Shown: one piece after another, positions 14,186 to 18,575 of the stretch
Layout of the letters: each line of letters starts with the position of its first letter
Numbering within the stretch: the first letter of the stretch is position 1
NCBI GenBank assembly: GCA_040375675.1
Contig: JBEIRY010000032.1
Coordinates: forward strand, 1 to 18,575
DNA from: CAIUSP01 sp040375675
Lineage (GTDB): Bacteria > Actinomycetota > Thermoleophilia > Solirubrobacterales > 70-9
Direction of reading: 5' to 3'
Length of the DNA: 18,575 nucleotides
The notes under the pieces: generated by a model
The model's database searches: none
Told to the model about the DNA's origin: nothing
Seen by the model: only the letters and a program-made list of their open reading frames with translations
Made by a program: the position numbers and the translations under genes

Positions 14186-15139
14186 ATGAACGATCTGTTG
14201 GGGATAGAGGATCTCGACCGCGAGCAGATCGAACGCATCCTCGATCGCGCCGAGGGCTTGGCCGAGGTGGGGCGCCGTGACATCAAGAAGGTTCCGACCC
14301 TCAGAGGCAGGACGGTGGTCAATCTCTTCCTCGAGCCGAGCACTCGGACGTTGTCGTCTTTCGAACTGGCAGCGAAGCGACTCTCTGCCGATGTCGTATC
14401 GATCAAGTCACAGGGATCATCGGTGGAAAAGGGCGAGTCGCTGAAGGACACGGTTGCGACCCTTACCGCGTACAACCCGGCTGCGATAGTCATTCGCTCG
14501 GGCGAGGCGGGTGCGGCGCGGCTGGTGGCGAACTGGACCGATGCTGCGGTGATCAACGCAGGCGACGGCAAGCACGAGCATCCAAGCCAGGCGCTGCTCG
14601 ACGTCTTCACCTTGCGGCGCCATCTCGATTCGCTCGAGGGTCGGCAGATCTGGATCGTCGGCGATGTCACCCACAGCCGAGTGGCCAGATCATGTGCGCT
14701 CGCATTCGGCAAAGTCGGGGCCGAGGTGACTCTGTGCGGCCCGCCAACCCTGATTCCGCGCGAAATCGACAGGGCTCTCGGCTGCAACGTCTCCTACTCA
14801 CTCGAAGGGATCGAGCAGGCAGATGTGATCTACGCCCTGCGAATGCAAAAAGAGCGCATGAGCCAGAGCCTGATTCCGTCGCTTCGTGAATACGCAGCCG
14901 AGTACCAGATCAACTCCCGCAGGCTTTTGCCGCGCCAGTTGCTGATGCATCCGGGCCCCGTCAACAGGGGGGTCGAGCTTTCTTCGGAGGTAATCGATTC
15001 CCCTCAGTCCCTGATTACAGAGCAGGTGGAAAGCGGTCTGTTCGTGCGAATGGCGATTCTCTACGAGCTTCTTGCCGGCAAAGGCAGCGATGACACCGAA
15101 CCGGTCAGCGAACCGCCGCGGATAGGCCAGCCAGCATGA
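14186..15139 (+). CDS. pyrB: Aspartate carbamoyltransferase catalytic subunit
   Basis: A 317-residue enzyme that joins carbamoyl phosphate and aspartate into N-carbamoyl-aspartate, the second step of UMP synthesis. The carbamoyl-phosphate signature is FLEPSTRTLSSFE (48-60), with the mobile-loop lysine at K82 in SSVEKGESLKDT. GDGKHEHPSQALLD (127-139) and the aspartate-loop region MHPGPVNRGVE are intact. HPSQ in place of the common HPTQ is conservative. Ribosome binding is from GGAGGAG inside the end of pyrR. There is no pyrI gene nearby, so a regulatory subunit is not indicated. The stop overlaps the pyrC start (ATGA). Confidence 0.97.
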   Translation: MNDLLGIEDLDREQIERILDRAEGLAEVGRRDIKKVPTLRGRTVVNLFLEPSTRTLSSFELAAKRLSADVVSIKSQGSSVEKGESLKDTVATLTAYNPAAIVIRSGEAGAARLVANWTDAAVINAGDGKHEHPSQALLDVFTLRRHLDSLEGRQIWIVGDVTHSRVARSCALAFGKVGAEVTLCGPPTLIPREIDRALGCNVSYSLEGIEQADVIYALRMQKERMSQSLIPSLREYAAEYQINSRRLLPRQLLMHPGPVNRGVELSSEVIDSPQSLITEQVESGLFVRMAILYELLAGKGSDDTEPVSEPPRIGQPA

Positions 15140-16482
15140 GCACCGAAAGGCTCTTCCATCGCACAGGAGAAGAGGCCACATTGCTATTCCGTGGCGCTCG
15201 GGTCTTCGACCCGCGGACCGGACTCGACCAGACCCGCGACGTGCTGGTTCGTGACGGTCGAATCGCTGAAATAGCCCAGCCGGGCGCTGCCGATACCCCT
15301 GCGGGTGCAGAGGTCATCGAGTGCGACGGTCTGCTGCTGATGCCAGCCTTCGTAGATCCGCATGTTCACTTCCGGGTACCCGGTCAAGAGCACAAAGAGG
15401 ACCTCGTCACCGGCAGTCGCGCCGCCGCAGCTGGCGGTTATTGCGCCGTGATTGCCATGGCCAATACGGCTCCGCCGGTTGACAGCGCCTCGATTCTCGG
15501 GTCGCTGATCGAGCGGGCGGAGAAGGAGTGCTGCATCCCGGTCGGGTTCGTCGGCTGTGTGACAAAGGAGATGAAGGGCCTCGAACTCGCCGAGATGGCC
15601 GAGATGTGGGAGATCGGAGCGATCGGCTTCTCCGACGACGGCTTGCCGCTTGCAGACGGTGGGGTGCTGCGGCGGGCCTTGCAGTATCAGCGTCTGGTCG
15701 GTGGAACCCTGGCGCTCCACGAAGAGAGTCCGGACCTCTCCGGCGGCGGAGTGATGAACGAGGGTGTGGTTTCGGCGCTGCTCGGGATGGAGGGGATACC
15801 GGCGATTTCCGAGTCGGCGATCATCGCCCGGGACTGCGAGATAGCTCTCTACGAGAACGCGACGATCCAGATCCAGCATCTATCGGCGCGGTCTTCGGTG
15901 GAGGAGGTTGCGCGGGCCAAGGCCGCGGGTACCAAGGTGACCTGTGAAGTCACTCCCCATCACCTGCTGCTGACCGACGAGGCCGTTCGTGGCCTCGATT
16001 CGCATTTCAAGATGAATCCACCGCTTCGAACTGAAGACGATCGTCAGGCGTTGATAGAAGGCCTACGTGACGGCACGATCGACTGCGTCGCAACCGATCA
16101 CGCGCCTCACGCTGCCGAGGAGAAGGAGGTTCCGTTCGAGCAGGCTGCGATGGGCGTAACCGGACTGGAGACCGCCTTCGCTGCCCTCTACAGCGAGCTG
16201 GTTTTGCCCGGCACTCTCGACCTGGGCCGTCTAGTCGAAGCGATGACCTGCGGCGGCGAGTCATTCGGGATCGAGGCACCTCGAATCGAGGCCGACGCCC
16301 CGGCAAATCTCGTGTTGGTGGATCCCTCGGCTGTCTGGACGGTCGGCGAGGACGGGTACGAGAGCCGCTCTTCCAACAGCTGCTTTGCCGGTCGCAGCCT
16401 TACCGGGCGAGTGCTGGTTACGGTCGCCGCGGGGCAGGTCGCATATCGCCACCGTGCCTTTGCCATGGCGGTTGCCGAGTGA
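15136..16482 (+). CDS. pyrC: Dihydroorotase (class I)
   Basis: A 448-residue amidohydrolase that closes N-carbamoyl-aspartate to dihydroorotate, the third pyrimidine step. Metal and catalytic residues can be read: DPHVHFR (H76, H78), FSDDG (D168), LHEES (H195), IQIQHLS (H248) and VATDHAPH (D321). Their spacing fits class I enzymes that use an aspartate bridge rather than a carbamoylated lysine. NPPLRTEDDR is the substrate region. The length is usual for PyrC of this class. The N-terminal 15 residues before LLFRGARVFDP are extra, so a downstream start is possible, but the ATG overlap with pyrB (ATGA) favours 15136. Confidence 0.97.
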   Translation: MSTERLFHRTGEEATLLFRGARVFDPRTGLDQTRDVLVRDGRIAEIAQPGAADTPAGAEVIECDGLLLMPAFVDPHVHFRVPGQEHKEDLVTGSRAAAAGGYCAVIAMANTAPPVDSASILGSLIERAEKECCIPVGFVGCVTKEMKGLELAEMAEMWEIGAIGFSDDGLPLADGGVLRRALQYQRLVGGTLALHEESPDLSGGGVMNEGVVSALLGMEGIPAISESAIIARDCEIALYENATIQIQHLSARSSVEEVARAKAAGTKVTCEVTPHHLLLTDEAVRGLDSHFKMNPPLRTEDDRQALIEGLRDGTIDCVATDHAPHAAEEKEVPFEQAAMGVTGLETAFAALYSELVLPGTLDLGRLVEAMTCGGESFGIEAPRIEADAPANLVLVDPSAVWTVGEDGYESRSSNSCFAGRSLTGRVLVTVAAGQVAYRHRAFAMAVAE

Positions 16483-17042
16483 GCGCGGGAGACCTCCTCT
16501 CGCGGGAGCGCACGACATTGGTGGTGGTCGACGTCCAAGAGGCATTCCGCAAGGCGGTGCCGGGGTTTCAACGTATTGCCGAGGCAACCGCGACCCTCGT
16601 CAGGGGTGCGGCCGAGATGGGGGTACCGATCATCTGCACCGAGCAGTACCCCAAGGGTCTCGGAGCGACGGTTCCCGAGGTCTCCTCGGTTCTGCCGTCT
16701 GAAGCGGCGCCGATCGAGAAGACGCGGTTTTCGGCGGCCGGTGCCGAGGGGTTCGATCTCGCAGACAGGAATCAGGTCGTGCTCTGCGGGGTCGAGACCC
16801 ATGTCTGCGTGGCCCAGACGGCGGTCGATCTCCTCGGGAGGGGAGTGGATGTAAGGGTGGTCGAAGACGCCGTGGGCTCTCGCTACGGCTCCGATCGCGA
16901 TGTGGGCCTCAGGCGCATGACTGAGGCCGGGGGAGTCGCATCGAGTGTGGAGGCCTCGTTGTTCGAGTTACTTGGAGAGGCTGGGACACCCGAGTTCAAG
17001 AGCGTCCAGAAGATGATCCTCGAGTTTTCACCGGGAGCCTGA
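16479..17042 (+). CDS. Isochorismatase-family cysteine hydrolase (ISOC1/ISOC2-like) inside the pyr operon
   Basis: A 187-residue alpha/beta cysteine hydrolase. The Asp-Lys-Cys triad is D18 (VVVDVQ), K81 (IEKTRFS) and C110 (CGVETHVCVAQT). TEQYPKGLG (54-62) and the end EFKSVQKMILEFSPG resemble the animal ISOC1/ISOC2 and bacterial YcaC-like branch more than nicotinamidase or true isochorismatase. Relatives cleave amide or carbamoyl bonds (nicotinamidase, N-carbamoylsarcosine amidase, RutB), but the substrate of this branch is unclear. It starts with GTG overlapping the pyrC stop (GTGA) and ends one base before carA, so it is co-transcribed and probably translationally coupled. This is the slot where mycobacteria carry an unrelated membrane protein gene. 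Confidence 0.88.
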   Translation: MSAGDLLSRERTTLVVVDVQEAFRKAVPGFQRIAEATATLVRGAAEMGVPIICTEQYPKGLGATVPEVSSVLPSEAAPIEKTRFSAAGAEGFDLADRNQVVLCGVETHVCVAQTAVDLLGRGVDVRVVEDAVGSRYGSDRDVGLRRMTEAGGVASSVEASLFELLGEAGTPEFKSVQKMILEFSPGA

Positions 17043-17043
17043 G

Positions 17044-18162
17044 GTGGAGAGGCGGCCCGGATACCTTCTTCTGGAGGACGGCCGTCGATTCGATGGATTC
17101 GTCTGTGGCGCCGAGGCAACTCCGGTGGGTGAGGTCGTCTTCAATACGGCGATGACCGGCTATCAGGAGTCGGTCTCGGATCCGTCCTACGCAGGTCAGC
17201 TGATCACCTTCACCTACCCCTTGATCGGGAACTACGGGGTTTCTCAGGCCGCGATGGAGTCTGACCGCGTTCATGCGCGTGGCGTGATCATGCGAGAGGG
17301 AAAGAATGCTGAAAGTGCTGCCACCGCTGAGATGGGGTGGATCGACTGGCTCCAGGATTGTGGTGTCGCTGCAATCGAGGGTGTCGACACGCGCTCACTT
17401 GTACGGCACCTGAGAGACCAGGGGGCAATGCGGGGTGGCATCTTCGATGACACCGTCGCAGAGGCCGACGGCAGGGCCCTGATCGATGAGGAGCCGACGA
17501 TGGCCGGGGCTGATTTTGCCCGCGGGGTGACTCCTGCCGAGCCGATCGAAATGGCCGGTGCCGGCGCTCATGTAGTTGCCCTGGACACCGGCATCAAGCA
17601 GTCAATCCTGAAGGAGTTCCGCAAGCGCGACTGCCGTTTGACCTTGCTTCCGTGCACGACCGGGGTGGATCAGGTTCTCTCTTACGACCCCGATCTGGTC
17701 TTTTTGGCTAACGGACCAGGCGACCCCTCGGCTCTCGATTACGTCACAGGGACCATCCGCGACATCATCGGCAAGCGCCCGGTAGTCGGGATCTGCCTCG
17801 GCCATCAGCTTCTTTGCCGGGCGGTCGGCCTCGAAACCTTCAAGCTCCCGTTCGGGCATCGAGGGGCCAACCATCCTGTCAAGGACCTCGAAACGGGGAG
17901 GATCGAGATCACCTCTCAAAATCACGGTTTCGCAGTGGCCGGCCCCGAGGGTGAGCAGCGATTTGAGAAAGACGACGCAATCACCTGGCAGACGGACTTC
18001 GGCGAGGCAGAGCTTTCACACCTCAACCTCTACGACCGGACGGTCGAGGGGCTGCGCCTGCGTGAGGCCCCCGCGTTTGGTGTCCAGTACCACCCCGAGG
18101 CTGGCCCCGGACCACACGATGCGCGCCACCTGTTCGATCGTTTCCTGGATCTCGCCGCCTGA
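17044..18162 (+). CDS. carA: Carbamoyl-phosphate synthase small (glutamine amidotransferase) subunit
   Basis: A 372-residue subunit that releases ammonia from glutamine for carbamoyl phosphate synthesis with CarB. The N-terminal CarA-specific domain shows GEVVFNTAMTGYQES (29-43) and ITFTYPLIGNYG (54-65). The class I amidotransferase domain has nucleophile C251 in GICLGHQL and H350/E352 in GVQYHPEAGPGPHD. SQNHGFAV (291-298) is the usual CarA signature. The length is normal. It starts with GTG one base after the isochorismatase-family stop and ends two bases before carB. Confidence 0.97.
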   Translation: MERRPGYLLLEDGRRFDGFVCGAEATPVGEVVFNTAMTGYQESVSDPSYAGQLITFTYPLIGNYGVSQAAMESDRVHARGVIMREGKNAESAATAEMGWIDWLQDCGVAAIEGVDTRSLVRHLRDQGAMRGGIFDDTVAEADGRALIDEEPTMAGADFARGVTPAEPIEMAGAGAHVVALDTGIKQSILKEFRKRDCRLTLLPCTTGVDQVLSYDPDLVFLANGPGDPSALDYVTGTIRDIIGKRPVVGICLGHQLLCRAVGLETFKLPFGHRGANHPVKDLETGRIEITSQNHGFAVAGPEGEQRFEKDDAITWQTDFGEAELSHLNLYDRTVEGLRLREAPAFGVQYHPEAGPGPHDARHLFDRFLDLAA

Positions 18163-18164
18163 AC

Positions 18165-18575
18165 GTGCCCAGACGAGACGACATCAAAAAGATTCTCCTG
18201 ATCGGATCCGGCCCAATCGTGATCGGCCAGGCGGCAGAGTTCGACTACTCCGGCGCGCAGGCTTGCAAGGTGTTGCGTGAAGAGGGCTACGACGTGGTGC
18301 TCGTCAACTCGAATCCGGCCACGATCATGACCGATCCAGAGTTGTCTGACCGCACCTACCTCGAACCACTCCTTCCCGGACCGTTGGAACAGATCATCGA
18401 TCGCGAGCGCCCCGATGCATTGCTCCCAACCCTTGGCGGCCAGACAGCTCTCAACCTGGCCAAGGATCTCCACGATGGGGGTGTACTCCAGCGGTATGGG
18501 GTCGAGTTGATCGGCGCCGACTACGACGCGATCCACAGGGCAGAGGACCGCGAAGCCTTCCGTGAGACGATGGAG
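18165..18575 (+). CDS. carB: Carbamoyl-phosphate synthase large subunit, N-terminal part
   Basis: The frame opens with GTG two bases after the carA stop and stays open to the last base, giving 137 residues of a protein that is normally near 1,070. The start PRRDDIKKILLIGSGPIVIG is the usual CarB N-terminus, and QAAEFDYSGAQACKVLREEG, LVNSNPATIMTD and LPTLGGQTALNLA are family signatures of the first ATP-grasp half. CarB uses two ATP, bicarbonate and ammonia from CarA to make carbamoyl phosphate for pyrB and for arginine synthesis. The gene is cut by the window edge, not broken. Confidence 0.97.
   Translation, partial: MPRRDDIKKILLIGSGPIVIGQAAEFDYSGAQACKVLREEGYDVVLVNSNPATIMTDPELSDRTYLEPLLPGPLEQIIDRERPDALLPTLGGQTALNLAKDLHDGGVLQRYGVELIGADYDAIHRAEDREAFRETME

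Noticed and set aside
15184..15879. Minus-strand open frame of 231 codons within pyrC.
   Set aside because: It lies wholly opposite a well-supported dihydroorotase gene, has no recognisable motif, and is expected by chance in high-GC coding DNA.
1..18575. CRISPR array, insertion sequence or transposase, toxin-antitoxin pair, phage genes.
   Set aside because: No regularly spaced repeats, terminal inverted repeats or matching protein families were seen on either strand.

Overview
The window is high-GC bacterial chromosome with short gaps, many GTG starts and genes that overlap or abut. Several gene types are typical of Actinomycetota: a CysO-type sulfur carrier whose C-terminus closely resembles mycobacterial CysO, a pyrR-pyrB-pyrC-x-carA-carB operon, an Ap4A-phosphorylase-like HIT protein and a tRNA gene without encoded CCA. 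A deep actinobacterial lineage such as Thermoleophilia is plausible, but this is a guess from gene content. No transposon, phage or CRISPR array was seen.

Layout. (1) 1-812, plus strand: the last 48 codons of a RelA/SpoT-type (p)ppGpp enzyme, overlapped by a secreted blue-copper protein gene. (2) 816-5841, minus strand: a run read in the order corA, HIT protein, phosphohexomutase, MBL-fold hydrolase, YegS/DAGK-type lipid kinase. (3) 5842-6155: divergent control region with a promoter, a SAM-I riboswitch and its attenuator. (4) 6156-9434, plus strand: a threonine-synthase-family PLP enzyme, a CysO-like sulfur carrier ending in Gly-Gly, then an RfbF/RfbG-like pair for CDP-4-keto-6-deoxyglucose. 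(5) 9431-12373, minus strand: an SGNH hydrolase, tRNA-Arg(CCG), and an alkylsulfatase gene split by an apparent one-base frameshift. (6) 12507-13508, plus strand: RNase Z. (7) 13592-18575, plus strand: the pyrimidine operon, with a PyrR-binding hairpin over the first ribosome binding site, then pyrR, pyrB, pyrC, an isochorismatase-family hydrolase, carA and the start of carB.

The most interesting unit is SAM-I riboswitch - threonine-synthase-like enzyme - CysO-like carrier. A SAM-off switch belongs on methionine or homocysteine genes. Threonine synthase uses O-phosphohomoserine, and CysO-type carriers deliver sulfur as a thiocarboxylate to a related PLP enzyme, CysM. Together these suggest a homocysteine synthase that joins O-phosphohomoserine with carrier-bound sulfur. 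This is inference, but the riboswitch, the Gly-Gly tail, the adjacency and the altered active-site motifs can all be read directly from the sequence.

The second point is regulation of the pyr operon. A GGTC/GACC stem capped by a CAGAGA hexaloop fits the PyrR binding-loop consensus. A lower TCCTT/AAGGA stem would cover the pyrR ribosome binding site, which suggests translational rather than transcriptional control. The tightly embedded isochorismatase-family gene between pyrC and carA is an unexplained member of the operon.
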